A stretch of 64,000 nucleotides of DNA from Hymenolepis diminuta (lineage: Eukaryota; Platyhelminthes; Cestoda; Cyclophyllidea; Hymenolepididae), in contig CAADRB010000016.1 of assembly GCA_900708905.1 (NCBI GenBank), forward strand, positions 1,431,000 through 1,494,999, written 5' to 3'. Below are positions 47,999-61,110 of the stretch, piece after piece (within the stretch, counting starts at the first letter, position 1; each line of letters begins with the position of its first letter). The position numbers and the translations under genes were made by a program. Under the pieces are notes generated by a model. The model searched no databases, was not told where the DNA came from, and saw only the letters and a program-made list of their open reading frames with translations.

Positions 47999-48660
47999 TT
48001 AATAAAAAAATATGCGAATAAATGAGTCAATGAGTGGCCAGACAGATTCTCTTTTAAAAGTACAAATGAAAGCTTTCGTCTTTATTTTCATTAAATTAAC
48101 ATTGCCATTTTGTGTTTCTATTCCCTTTTAAATTAAATTTAATTGCAATTTTATTACAATATTGATTAATTCCTTAAAGGGAGGATCTGTTACACTTAAA
48201 ACATTTTAAATTATTTGATTATTATCCGCAAGTTTTAATTTCTAATATATCACACGCTGTGACGTAATTTTAGAACTGAAGTACTTTCGTATTCGTTATG
48301 TAGGGAAATTGGTGACAGTTAGGATGACTACGTTTTCCTTCTCTTCCAAATGGCGTTTTCACCTCTTTTCTTCAGCCTACGCTTTTTTGGGCCCACAAAG
48401 GCAGAATTTACATTTAATGGCTAGTAGCAGTAGTATTTCCACAGTTCATTTTCCGTCTTTTCAGTGCAAATTGGAAAGAGACCTCATTAATCAACAACCC
48501 TTGTATACCGTTACACAACACCAATATGCACTTATCCTTCGTTACAAATTACTTTCTTTTAATATACGTATATTTGTGGTGAATTAACGTATTTTTCCTT
48601 CGCAAATTAACCTATTATTTTTGTTTCTTAACCTATTTGCCAAAAAATAGTCCTGAAATG

Positions 48661-48690
48661 CTGTCTGTCAGTCGGTCAGTCTGTCGGTCA
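48661..48690 (+). repeat. Tetranucleotide microsatellite (GTCN)n
   Basis: About seven to eight units of GTC plus a varying base (GTCT, GTCA, GTCG). Imperfect, about 30 bp. Confidence 0.85.
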
Positions 48691-48719
48691 AAACAAGCAT
48701 CATAGATAAATACAGACTA

Positions 48720-49855
48720 GCGGTGTCTGTTTCCGAAAACACACGTGTTAACGTGGTGGTCGTCTTATAGGGAAGTGGCTGGTTTCCCCATATCCACTTA
48801 ACTCCCCCTACCCTATAAACGTAATATAAATTGTTTGATTTAAGTTGTTTTCTTTTCCTGCACGGCTTTTACAATGTTCAGTGTAGGCGAGCTGAAAATG
48901 TCAGCGTGTAAACGGATGTAAGTTAATGGTGGGAAAAACGAACTATCCTAATGCCCTCCTCTCCCTTCCTTACCTACTTCACTTTGGAACGGCATCTCCC
49001 TATCTAAAGATTGGGTTTTTGGAAACGCCGTCTAGTAACAAACATGAGGTGAAAATGCTAATGTTTGTTAGTTTAAATATATTAATGAAACGACCAGGAA
49101 TAATTTCCCATATTTATTGATATTAATATTGTGCTTAATAGTCTTCAGTAAAAATAATTAACTTAGCATAAATAACGTAAGCACTTAGATGACGGACAAC
49201 AATAGAACAGGTTTTAGTGAACCAATTAAAAGTTAATGGAAAGTAAATAAAATGAAGTGATCATAAGGATGGAATAAAATCCACTAGAAGTCAAATCATA
49301 AGTGATTGATACACGTCATGACAACCAAGTCAGACGACACTTCTTTAAACCTTTAAACCTAACCTTCTATAACAGGTGATACCGATAAAACGCAGATTTC
49401 TCCGACTGAGAAGTCTTCATGATTCAAATCTTATTGGTGGCTCCTTTAAGGCGAATAGAGATCATATTTGCCTATTCTTTCATTTAGGCCCTGATTTGAG
49501 ATTTATTAATTCAATAGACAAGAGTTCTGAGAGTTTACGGCTCTATTTTTTCCTTCCATATTTCATCAATTTCCTCTATTATTTAGACTCTAGCACTTCA
49601 TTTTATTTCCCATCTTTAATCTTTTGTCACTGTTTTTCGCTTACTCACTGGTTGAGACAGTCGGAGCACGGAGTCGATGTGCACTCGCATTTTTTTTGAG
49701 TTTTTGAATTCGGTCCACAACAATCCGATGTAATTTCGAAACCGAGTAGACCTACTCATTCACTGTCTTGACCCTTTTCCAGTAAGGTGTAATTGTTTCT
49801 AAAATGGTGGCATTAGGCTAAGGTAACTGCTACAGGACTCCCCACTCTCTTTCCA
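48720..49855 (+). repeat. Two weak fragments of the SINE body repeat
   Basis: At about 48760-48810 'tcttatagggaagtggctgg' and at about 49815-49855 'aactgctacaggactcccca' with 'ctctctttcc' resemble the 3' part of the repeat at 34560-34620 ('aacggcggctacgggttgcc', 'cactctctatcc'). The DNA between the two fragments is not part of the repeat and holds no recognised gene. Confidence 0.3.
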
Positions 49856-51834
49856 AGAGAGAGAGACACAAGCGGGCTTTCTTTCCCGCTTGGGATGGAG
49901 TAAGTATTGTTATAAAAACCACTCTTATAAGTTTGGGCGTGCGCTTTCTTCTGCAATCAGACAAATTTGAACTGAGGTTAAGGAAGTGAAAATCTTAGCT
50001 CTTGAATAGTAATGTTTACTGCCATTTTCACTTGCTACTGTTCTTACCTAATGTCCTCAAATTCTCAACCTAAAGTCCTTTTATGGGCAAAAATTCCTAA
50101 CAATAGCGATCTATTTAGGAATCTTGGTTTCGAGACTCAAATCCTCCAATCCGCCTTTTTCATACTCTCTGAGAGTGCTATAATGATATTTATATACCCC
50201 ACGTTCAAATGATATCTTAGATATCACCTTTGCTTAAATGGACCAAATAATATTCCTACCGGTTGTTTCAAACAATTTGTCTATCGTATTTTCATAATAT
50301 GTGAATTACCCCAAAATATACTGTATAATTCAGTCATAACCTTATTTTCCCTATACGGCACCTTAAACTTCCGCTGGCTCCTCGAAATTATATGTATCGT
50401 AAGAAAGAAAATTATGTAATGAGGGATAAAATATTCTTTACCCATTTTTTAAAGAAATGGAAGAAAAAGCATTTATATCTCGCCGATTGAGAAAAACTAT
50501 GTGGGACTCACTTTCATTAAGATTGGGGAATTTTTTGGTAATATTGCGAGAAAGTAGAAGATTTTTTAGTTCGAAAAAAATTTTGAACACATTATCCTAT
50601 AGTTTTACAAAAGAATCAAAGCTTTCTTGTTTGCGCATTAAATGTGTTCCCGCATATTACAGTTCTCGTCATATTTTTCTCTTCCCCCTTTTCACCCCCG
50701 CTCTCCTTTTAAAAGCTGGGATAATTAGGTGAAAAAGTGACATTGTGAAAGCAACAAGGCATGTAGAAAAAGAAATAGAGAAGTCTAGAGAGAAAAACCG
50801 TTAGACACTAGGAAAAAATGATAATTAGTATAACAAATTTCCCAACCGCAGAGAATTTATTGCTAAAAATATATTTCTATAGAAATTACACTTATTTATA
50901 AGAGAAGAATTATATGTATTGGATATGGGTTGTTTTCAATTACAATCAGTTCAAATATTCGGGTCTAACTTGCGTAAGCATTAAGTCAGCCACGTATTCA
51001 GGACTATATGATAAACTCCCGTTGAGACACGGCGAACTGAGTATGATTAACTTAGTCCGGTTGTTAAATGTATCTTGTTATCATTCACAACAATACTGAG
51101 ACCTAATCTAGTCAAGACAATTTTTATTTATGTCTTTTGACTCCCTGTGGACTGTTTCCAAAATGCTGAATCTTAAAATACATATAAACGTATAAATAGA
51201 AGAATTTATGAATTAATAACTCCCTAGCCAAATTAGAAAAGCATTCTTCCAATAATCATTTTGGAGCCTCTCTGGAGAGAAACTAAAACGCTGTTACCTC
51301 CTTTAATAGTCAGACTTTACCAATGCGGTTTGCCATTCCGCTCAATCTATATGAATCGATGAACACTGACTTCACAACCGAATAACTTTTTGCATTACTA
51401 GCAGTGAAAGTAAAAATTACAACCCTAAATCAAACGGAAGCCTTTAAATGCGGACATCAGTAAAATAATTTAACGGAGGCTAGAGAAGTTAATATCAGGT
51501 GAGAATAAAGAGTATCTCACCTCGAGATGTTTATTTAAAATAGGTAGTGTCGTAATGTTTCAGCATTCGAATTTTGGGGTACCACCTCAAAGTTCATCAC
51601 TGAGTTCATATCCTCTTAATTAATTTGTTCCATCTCGTCATACCTGCTTTATCGATAGTCAAAAACAGCTTAGTACATCTTGGAGAATTAAGATAATTAT
51701 AATCGTTTAGACAGATATATAAGATTCACCTGATGACAGGAAGTCATCTGGAAGGACGTTTATCATGTAGGCAGGCTCTAGGGGTGTAAATTATCGTCGT
51801 TTAATTATAATTTTTTTATTATTACTATTTATTT
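49856..51834. other. Unassigned AT-rich DNA
   Basis: No supported gene. The open frame 50457-50732 (plus, 91 codons from ATG) is Lys/Arg/Ser-rich with no domain and no splice context. Confidence 0.4.
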
Positions 51835-52200
51835 CCAAAAGTAATACAAACAATTTACAATTTTTAATTGCTGGAATCAACTGAAGTTGGACACCAAAGA
51901 ATAAAGGGACAGGATCAGAAAGATACGGAGAGTAACATCATGGTATCAAAGAGTCTTAATCCCTTCGATTTTTGGATTCCAGTTATATAATGTTAGCCAA
52001 ACGAGTAAGTCACTTTCTGAAATTCGAATTTAACGAATCTTTCCTTGAATTACGATAAATGCTTGCCCTCGATGTTCAGTACTTATCGATCGGTATTTTG
52101 ATCCAGAAGGGTCGGTCTTGTCACTTCAGTTCATTTTTCTCTCAAAGATTGAGTAGTTAAACTGATCTTATATGATATCTAACATCCTACATTTTTATAC
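51835..52200 (+). repeat. Dispersed repeat, copy 1 of a pair with 62.02-62.35 kb
   Basis: The two copies are collinear and in the same orientation. 'gatacggagagtaacatcat' matches 'gatgctgagagtaacgtcaa'; 'gatttttggattccagtta' matches 'gatttttggattccggtgg'; 'ccagaagggtcggtcttgtc' matches 'tcagaagggggtcagtcttg'; and 'tatatgatatctaacatcc' parallels 'acatgatattcggcagct'. Neither copy codes for protein. Confidence 0.75.
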
Positions 52201-55200
52201 GACTCAAAAGAGCTCCTTAATCTGTGTTCGCCTAATGTGAATGCAGTCACTCTATAGTTAATTTCTACAATATTTACGGTAATTAAATGAGCATTTTAAC
52301 TGTAATTTTCAGACCTTTCATTGGTTGATTTCACTTTATATATTTTAGATAAATAGAGCTACTTCTGATAACTGATTGATATAATTATAGTCCATGACAT
52401 GGAAGAAACTTTTGCAAGGTTTAATTATGGGAAAGAATCCGAATTTGGAGAAAAGCAAACGGGTCTGAGGGAGGGGTTGAAGAATACGGATACCGTGAGT
52501 CCTACTTTATCCGAATTCAAAATACTGAATCGTCAATCTTCTCATAAGAGTAAGAATTCAAGTTGTGGTGCCCCATGTTCATGGTGAAGTCATGTCCACG
52601 AAGTTCAGAGTTTGTTGACCGGCTGAATTAATTATTTTAAAGCTCGATATTATCTTTTGCGGTAGCGTGTGTTTTAATAGATGAAAATACTTTCATAGAA
52701 CTATGTAGGTCATAATTGTACGATTATGTTGTGAATCTTCACTTAAAGCAATAACAAATATTCAGCGGTTCTTTTCATAATGGTCAACCCATTATTAAAA
52801 ACTGTGTGAACTATGCACATAAAGATTCCATATCTATTAAATATTTTAAGAATTTAGATAATTAATTACGACATCGAGTGTTCGGTATTTGTTCCACTTA
52901 AATGCATGTATCTTTGAAATACCTGCGTATCTGTTACTTCTATCATAAGCTCGCAACATGAAATATTTATGGCCAGATAATTTTATAATGAATAAAGAAT
53001 GTCCCATGGAATTAAGGATACATTAAGGATAACCAGTCAATATATAATGGAGTTTGAAATGGAATGTAGCAGTAAAATATAGGAAACATTCGAGACAATA
53101 GTTAAGTTCATATTATTACTATTATTAAAATTGTGCTTAATCTTATTCACTGCCACGTACCTCTTTGAAATTAGTTTTGGATCAGGATAATACTGACCTT
53201 ATATTTATTTTAAATGCGAATATTTACTTTAGAATATTTACTACTCTAAAATAAAGCCTTAATTAAACAGTGTAATTACGATGATATTGCCGCATAAAAT
53301 GTAATCATTTATTAGATAGCACATTTCAGCAATTATTTAACATAAGAATTTATTTAAAATTGAACAAATAAAGAATCTAAACTTAATTTACATTATTCTA
53401 ATTCTAATTATCGAGTTAAGTCTAATATTGAGTCAAGAAATAGGTTATCTGTTAGAAATGACCGCCTGCTGTAGAGACATCCAGAAAATTCCAGATCCGT
53501 CGAAATTATTTTAATTTTCATGAACTGTTTGAAAGCTCTAACCACTTTTCATTCGGCACAAAGTTACTTGTTATTGTTGAGACCTCTTGTACCTTATTTT
53601 CAATACTTATTAAGTCAAATTTTTATACATTTATTCCAATTGATCAGAAAAATGATTTGTTTTTATTACAATTAAATGTGGTGCATAAACATAAAAAAAT
53701 TTTAATTGCAAAGAAAAGCAAAATACGGTAATTTTGTTTTTGGAAAAGGAGGATTTTTCAAAAAATTTAGATTGTGATTCGTGCCCTTTTGACCTTTTTC
53801 AATTCCAAATTACTTGAGAAGTTAAATCAGCTTGGAAATTAGCTTTCAGATAGACTGAGAGAAAACTACTTTACATATCGATTTTCATGAAGGGAGTTTT
53901 GTATTCACCTTTTAATAAGTCTATTTATTTAAAGATCAACCCAAGGATACGAATTTAATCTTAGAATAATCCTTTACTCAAGCGCTTTATATACCTATGC
54001 ATTAAAAGCATCCATCTTGAAATATACAAGTTTAGAGTTTTGCCGATGGCACTACTCTCATCTTCGTTTTAGAGGAGGGCTTAACCGGAATATTCTGAGA
54101 ATTTATCCTCTATTATTTAACGAGTATAAACGCCTCATTGATAAAAACCTGTGTACCCATGCTTATACGGCTTCCTCGCGTATACCATACAGTGGAAATA
54201 TACTTGGGATAGTATAATTTATCTCAATGAGTAATATAAAAATAATTTTACTTAGAAACTCGATATTTTTGTCATTATTCAATTTTAAGATGCATGTGAA
54301 CCTTCTTCTATATATAATACCCTGCCTTTAAAAATAACAACGCGGAAAACTTATGTCATGAAATGGCCTCACCTTATAAGTAAATTTAAATCACAGAGAT
54401 GGGAAGGAAACCACACAAATATATTGGCTACAAGTTTCAGGAATATATACACCTGTATGTTCTTTTAATCTGTGATGACTTCAAATTGAAACTGGCTGTC
54501 AGATAACATTTATTAGGATTCAGGAAAACTTAATATCTATTTCGGATGGCTGTTAATTGTGGTCTTTAGGCCTGTTTATAATCAAGAACACATTTAACCA
54601 TTGACATTATTCTGTCAAATGAGGAAAGCTCTAGGAAGAATCGGTGTATCTATTCAGACTTCAGAAGAAAAAGTCAGCTGTGGGCGTTCAAATAGAAAAA
54701 AAACCTGTTTTCTGGCCTGATAATATATAGATTCTTATCCCCTCTCTAACTCTCTTATTTTTCTAATAAAAAATCATTAACGGCAAACTGGCTGCTTTTT
54801 GCTAATGTACAGACAATTTATTTGTTAAAGTTCTGATAAAGTTGGAAAATCTCTCCCTCATCCTTATAACCAACGCTCCATATTGTACGAAAGAACAGAA
54901 TGGAGTGATAACCGATTTCGCATTAATTACAGATTACCCTAATTAATATCCGACTTCATGTTCAATGGTCATAGCTTATTTCATTGTTTCGATAACTGAG
55001 AGCGCAAAATATATAAATCTATCAATAAAAACCATGAAAATTTATCATATATACCTAGAAATTCTCTAGACTACCCACAGAGTGGTGAGAGGGCCGAGAT
55101 TTTTTGATGGCGATAGCGATATCACAGAGGGGACCAGACAACCTTGTATGGACAGACCACAGCATGGACCAGCCGACAACAAACCCATAAAACTTGAAAC

Positions 55201-57398
55201 AAAACAAATCTCCCCTCACAACCAAGCAGCAGCCAGAGAGATAAGATGATTAATGGTGTTACCTCTTGCTCACTCACTCAGTTGCAGAGCCTCTCATTCT
55301 GTTTATCTACAGTGCTGCTAGATTTTGTCCTTGTGCATATTTGCCCTCCCCATCGACTTAAAAGAGATTTTTAGCTTTGAAGTTATTTCATTTTATTTTC
55401 AGGCATTTTATGCGAGACTTTACCGGAGAAAACTTCTGGGAAGGGAAATTTAAGCAGTCGAGTTTGTCAGGTTGTAATTATTTTCAAATTTGAAGGTTAC
55501 CAATTTTAACGATGAAAGTATCTTCCGATACTTGAGTTGAAAACGCTGCATCCAGGAATCATTCTAAGGAGAGAATTTGGAAGCTATTAGAAAAAAGGGT
55601 TGATTGAAATAAATTAAATTGTGATTGGGGGCAGATAATGAAATATGGATTTCGCCGTACTCCACTTGCACTTCGTAATCTTCACGCTATTTACTCGTTG
55701 ATTTTACCAAAGGGTCAACTTCAAGAAAATATATGATAAGTAGAATTTACCTAGTTTAATATCATTCTATCAATTCGTATGTGCAGTTAGTTAATTAATT
55801 ATTACTTTTGAATAGAGACTTGTACTCCAAAATGAGTAACCCTTTTACAGGCTATCTTTGGTTCGAATTAAATTTCTTCACCAACATTTCTTGTTCATCC
55901 TATTTCCTTGTTTTTGAATAGATCATGTCCTTACGCGTCAATACAACTTTAATGTTAATGGTCTAAATCAGTATTAAAAAGCTTAGTTGGATAAGTAAAG
56001 TTTCTATCTTAAAAAATTATGATAAAAGAAAAATGAATACGCAAATTTTTAAAAACTTTCCCCTGTTCGCGTTCACTGTTCGTCGATGAGCAGTTGATTA
56101 CAAATTTTCAATTAACGGTTAGGCTACGCAGAGATATGAGTCAGCAGGTGCGCACTACAAATCCAAAAGTCTTGTAGGGAGATCGAGGTGTAAATATTAG
56201 TCCCGGATTAGCGAAAAAAAGAATAGTGTCTCGATTTAACGATACATTTACACCTAACCTATCTGTCACAAATATGTTTCATCCATTTCTGTAATAATCG
56301 GTGAATTTCTGAGCTCTCAGACAGTTAGCGACGGAATTGTAAACTAGTTTCAATAATCCAAATTCCTTCAAAATGCTCCAATATTTAATCGGTACAAAAA
56401 GACAATTAAAACAGCTCAGCTAATCTGGTTGATTAAATTCAAAGTAAGTCTTGGTGTAATGCAGTGGAGAGTAAGCATGGTTATCCAGATACAGCCCATA
56501 TTGACTGGATCACATAATAATGCATCAACTTAAACTCTTTGGTTGAGCGAACGGTGTCTGGCAACATGGGAATATCGATCATCCCCATGTCGTCGTATCT
56601 GAATGGGAGCTTAGTGTGCTGTCCGGTCATAGATAGCTTACTAATTAATTTTATCGAATATCGTGTAATTTGAGACATGAGTTCGATACCGGATAACACG
56701 CAGCTAGGGACCAGGACAGCTGATCAGTTCTGGGTTTGTGTATGAAATTTTCAGCCGTAAAGGCTTTAAAATATCTCCTCACCATCTGAAAACATTTCCC
56801 TTCAATAAATTTGAGGGGTGCCATCAGAAAACATATATTTTTCAAAATAAAAGCCCATATAAATTCTTTCCCTACTTCCTTCTGTCTAGCCTATCAGTAA
56901 CGCATTATCTTACCACTTTACCTAGTACTTTTTCGTATTTTGCACTTTGTAAATAAATGCCATTCTGAAAGCATGCATTATTTCCTGTTCTTTCGGGTTT
57001 GGATGTGCTTATCACGCCTTGTATTCATAAGTAAATGCCCCAGCCCGACATTACCGAAGATTTCAATGTGCATTTCAAATTCCACAGGCCTCCCATAATA
57101 AATTTCCTAGCATGTATGCATTCTACTTTTCAATTGTATGCTAGTAATGGCTCGCTGAATTTAATAGTTTATTTAATAATAATTTAGCAAAAAATTATTC
57201 ACTGATGCACAAAGAAATATTAACCGTGTGAAAGATTAAAAATAGCCAACAAAGTCAATTCCCTTCGTCAAACAATAAATTTTTACTTTAAGAAGGTTAA
57301 CACAAGAATAGCAAACTGCAAAATTACAGTACTCAGCGTTATCGTAAAGACTGCTGTTCTACAAATGTACCAATCAAAAGACGACATTAAGTGCCCAC
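52201..57398. other. Long gene-poor stretch
   Basis: No confident gene in about 5 kb. An ATG-initiated frame at 52399-52494 ends at a good donor (GATACC|GTGAGT) and could be a short first exon, but no continuation was found. A block at 55.08-55.26 kb is GC-richer. Minus-strand frames at 56481-56845 overlap each other in two frames; the plus strand there has a B-box-like 'gagttcgatacc' at 56680, so this may be an old tRNA-derived repeat. Confidence 0.4.
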
Positions 57399-57590
57399 CT
57401 TCAAGGCACTTTGAATAGTACAACAGACAAGGACGATCACAACGCCATATATCGGAATGTTATCCCAGATGAGTGTATTGAGTTGATGTCCATGATAGAT
57501 GAATTGAATATCCACCCTCCTGGAAGTACATGTTTTCAATTTGAGTGAAGTAGAGGACAGGTAAAAATCCCAGTCCCAGTAGACCAAATT
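57399..57590 (-). pseudogene. Possible exon or broken exon of a membrane transporter (faint ABCA resemblance)
   Basis: On the minus strand a GC-richer block reads 'FGLLGLGFLPVLYF' and 'FQEGGYSIHLSWTST' in one frame and 'DNIPIYGVVIVLVCCTIQSA' in the next, ending at a clean donor AAG|GTGGGC (57399). The order (hydrophobic helix, E-x-G-x-x-I-x-x-W segment, D-N, hydrophobic helix) recalls the last membrane helices of an ABCA half-transporter. The frame change would mean a broken copy. No further exons were seen, so the call is weak. Confidence 0.2.
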
Positions 57591-59828
57591 CTTTTATCCT
57601 TTATAAAAGCTACATATTTGCCTGACCAGAGTCTGATTTATGTTTGATTTATAAATGAACTGGTGCTTATTATCGAAAGGATCAAGTTTGTGACGAAGTG
57701 ATTAAGAGGAAAAATATAAAGGAAAGATATTTGAAAGAGAACAATTCAGATATTCGGTTTCCTCTTTTAGCCCTTTTACAGCCTTCAAATGGCTTTATTT
57801 AAATCAGTACCAGAAACGAAGACAGAAATCAGGCAAAAATATACTATGATGTGAATCTTTAACATTACACAGAGGAATTTTGCGTCCGAAAGATCTTAAA
57901 CTTAATTTTAATGGAAAAGACACCTCAGTTTTCCTAAATTTAACATGAGCAAAACCTTCCAATTCCACAAACTTTTTCAAAGTGTACAGTAGAGTTTTAT
58001 TACTGCCATCTCTCTCCTGGATTCATAGTTTCGGTTGAGCTTCAGTCGCATATTTAGGCCCAGTGATGTCTAATATTGGTTTAGGAGGTGACATCACTGG
58101 GTCTTACTGGTGAGAAACTCCACCAGTTCCTTTATTAGTGTCGTTAGCCGTTCCACCCCCTACAATCAGTGAGGATTGATCGTTGATTGAAAATTTATTC
58201 CTTATAAATCTCCAGACTTTTAAATGTCAAAGAACATACAGAGTTTTCGGCACATGATAACACAAGTTTAGAAGCCAGTGAAACGTTAGGGAATCAAAAA
58301 CTCGGATGGATGTAAAGATAGTTAAGAAATATAATGCAAATCCCAAGTATCTGCGAATGATTAATCGTGTATAAGTCAATTTTCAAACAAAATCAGATGT
58401 TGTGTATCTTTTCATAAAAGCCGCCATTATTAATTAAGTTACTTGATTTTAAATGTTGGAAGCTAATTCTCAAACACTACAAGGCTTATTTTTTCGTTAG
58501 GTTCGAAAAGATTTCAAAGAAAATGCATTATAAATCATTTAATATAATCTTTTAGAAGAGGCGTAAGCTGAAGTACTTCTGTAGAGGCAGGCAAATATGT
58601 AAGACATAAATGGTCATATAAATTACAGCGCCTCGAGTTATCCCTAATGAGTCCAAGGTTATTGGATAACATTTCGATCATCCGAATTGCCCGCGGGAGT
58701 CTTCGACTCAAAGTTAAGGTTAAAGCGCATGAGATTAGGATAAAACAAAATTTTGGATGAATCTGAGTAAGAAAAAGTGATCAATTTTAAATCACACACT
58801 TATTTTCTAATTATTTGAGAAATTAGTTCATCTATAATTATGCTTGCTTAATTCAAAAAAATTTACTCTAAAATAATTACAAATATATAATTTATGGGAC
58901 AAAATAAATAAATAATTTATTTAATATTGACAATTTTATTTTATTCTTGCTGAATGAAATTCATTCCATAGAACTGGTGCAAATGACCTAATAAATTTAA
59001 AATTTAATGCAAAATGTAAAAATTAAAATAGCTAATATGATTAGAATTGATTAATGTGATTAAAATAAGGCTTATAATTAAAATAATTTTATGTCCATCC
59101 ATCTATAAAGTTGCCATTGTAATAATATTAGACCAAGGGGAGATGTATAGCTTTAGCTTTGGGAAATAATTTAGAGAAATAGTGGGGAGATTTGGCACAG
59201 ATGATTCGGGAATTTTACTCCTTCACCTCTCGACCTGGAAGAATATGTGCTATTGCTTTTTCAAAAGATACCTTTAAAAGAATCGCATGGAAGTGAATGT
59301 CAACGCTGTGGACGACATTCTGATTCATGGGATTTCAACAGCTAATGTATTTTATAGGAATAAAAGCAACTGGAAATCGGGCACTGGAGATCCACGTTGA
59401 CTGCTAAGCTTGAAAAGCAACAACTTCATCGATGGTGTGCAAGCATTGCTTTCCTTTTCGGGAATATCTGCATATAGTTAGCAGCTTTGCATCTCATTGT
59501 TCGTAGTGGGGATTTTCAATTTTAGTAACCGGAATCAACATTGTTGACACTCCACGTCAAACCAAAGATTCTCTTAGCATCTAAACTGATTCGCCTTAGC
59601 CATGACATCGTGTAAGCTTTCTTTCCTGCTCACCTTGGTATTTGATGATTTAGTAAAAGCTTCAAGGTACTAGTGCTAGAAAGACTTTCCAAAGCGGCCC
59701 AAGAACTTTTCAATAACATTAAAATTCATGTGTCTTATTCCGACAAGTTTGCAAGTAACATATTAGTTATGGCCAGACAGCTTTGTATTTGTTGTTGCTA
59801 CACTATCGTGGATTTATTTATATAGCTA
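57591..59828. other. Unassigned DNA containing a double hairpin
   Basis: No gene recognised. Apart from the hairpins at 58.06-58.13 kb the sequence is AT-rich without recognisable structure. Confidence 0.4.
58057..58126. other. Two adjacent hairpins
   Basis: CCCAGTGATGTC (58059-58070) pairs perfectly with GACATCACTGGG (58090-58101) over a 19-nt loop, extended outward by a G-T and a G-C pair. Five bases later CTGGTG (58107-58112) pairs with CACCAG (58121-58126) over an 8-nt loop. The flanks are AT-rich, making the arms stand out. Could be a structured RNA, a foldback repeat end, or chance. Confidence 0.6.
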
Positions 59829-59858
59829 ATTGTATATATATATATATATATATACAAT
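59829..59858. repeat. Perfect 30-bp palindrome around (TA)11
   Basis: A run of eleven TA units is bordered by ATTG on the left and CAAT on the right, giving a perfect 30-base palindrome. Likely a slippage-prone microsatellite. Confidence 0.9.
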
Positions 59859-59879
59859 CCTTTATAGTGTATCCTTTTA

Positions 59880-61110
59880 GTCCCTTTAAACAAAAAGGTC
59901 GTACAATTTGAAAATGGAATGTTCTGATTTCAAAACAATATTTACTGAAGAAAGGAGGAAAATAAATGGGGAATTTCGGTCTAAGTCATGTTCTCTACGT
60001 AGAAATTATGGTTGGAGCCTTTTTGTTCTCAATAGTTCAATTGACGAGATCTTCGAGAGCGTTCGGTTGATGTTTGAATTTCGAGGTAGATAGATGAGAA
60101 TTGCAGTAAATGGCTGTTTTCTTTGGCATCATCGTAATCTCATTCAATTCAAATTAGTTTAACTGTGGAAGAAAAGCGTAAAAGTTAACTAATTAAGTTA
60201 AGAGAGTTAGTTGACACATAAAGTGCCGAAAGTATTTCTTCTAATGACCGAGGAGGCAAAATAATATTTACATATTCAATTTTAACATAACAGAGCTCTC
60301 ACAGAACTACTCCCTTTTCTGGTATCACTTTCTCTAGTAATATATTCAGTATGTTTGGGGATTTTTCTTTCCCCTCCCTAAAAAAATCGTTAAAACCTAA
60401 TAATTTTCCTTTTTTAATTATCTGTCTAGATACCTGACCGAAACTCTATTTCGGGCGCTTTAAAGCACATCCTCTCAAAATAACCACAATGGGCTGAGAC
60501 TAACCAAGTCTAATTGGCCATTATTTGTAAGGACGTAATGGTTGCATGCGGATGATAATACAAATTACTTTCACGATGCATTCTATTTTTAGCCTTCTAC
60601 GAAAAGCAACGCATTGTATCAGACTTTTCGTTATTGCAACCTTCGTCTCAGGTGGTGCAAATAATAAAATCGTTGAGCATGTGCAGTGATTTGTTGTAAA
60701 CTAAAAATGAATTATTACATTTCATTACGACAATGCAAAAAGTGTGTAATATTTTTAAGTACCTAAACGCGAGGAACAGTACAATAGTCTGATAAAGGGT
60801 GGTGATTGAGAAGAAGTAAAAAATGAAGTCGTAGAATGAAGAGTTTTACTCCATTTGAGTTCTTTTTTATCATATTAATAACTATTAATTAATATTATTC
60901 ACTATAACGTTCCATAATACTCCAAGGTTTAAATTTCAGAACTGCATCCCTTGGTACCTGGATGAGCTTATGCTCTGGATATTTAGAGCTTATTGATCAG
61001 TTGATTGAATTGAGTAGTCAGTCATGTCATTTCAATAACTTTGACCGACCTTTTAACCGAGGGCAGCTAGTTTAGGTAAACTAAAGTGCTTAACCCTAAC
61101 AGAGATCTCG
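59880..61110 (+). repeat. Dispersed repeat, copy 2 of the pair with 24.70-25.44 kb
   Basis: It shares two sub-blocks with the first copy (near 59930-60070 and 60940-61080), in the same order, but with a longer interval. The interval holds no recognised gene. The open frame at 59908-60093 lies in the first sub-block and is not conserved as protein. Confidence 0.5.

Noticed and set aside
56481..56845. Two overlapping minus-strand open frames as a gene
   Set aside because: No recognisable domain in either frame, and a B-box-like motif on the other strand suggests repeat-derived DNA.
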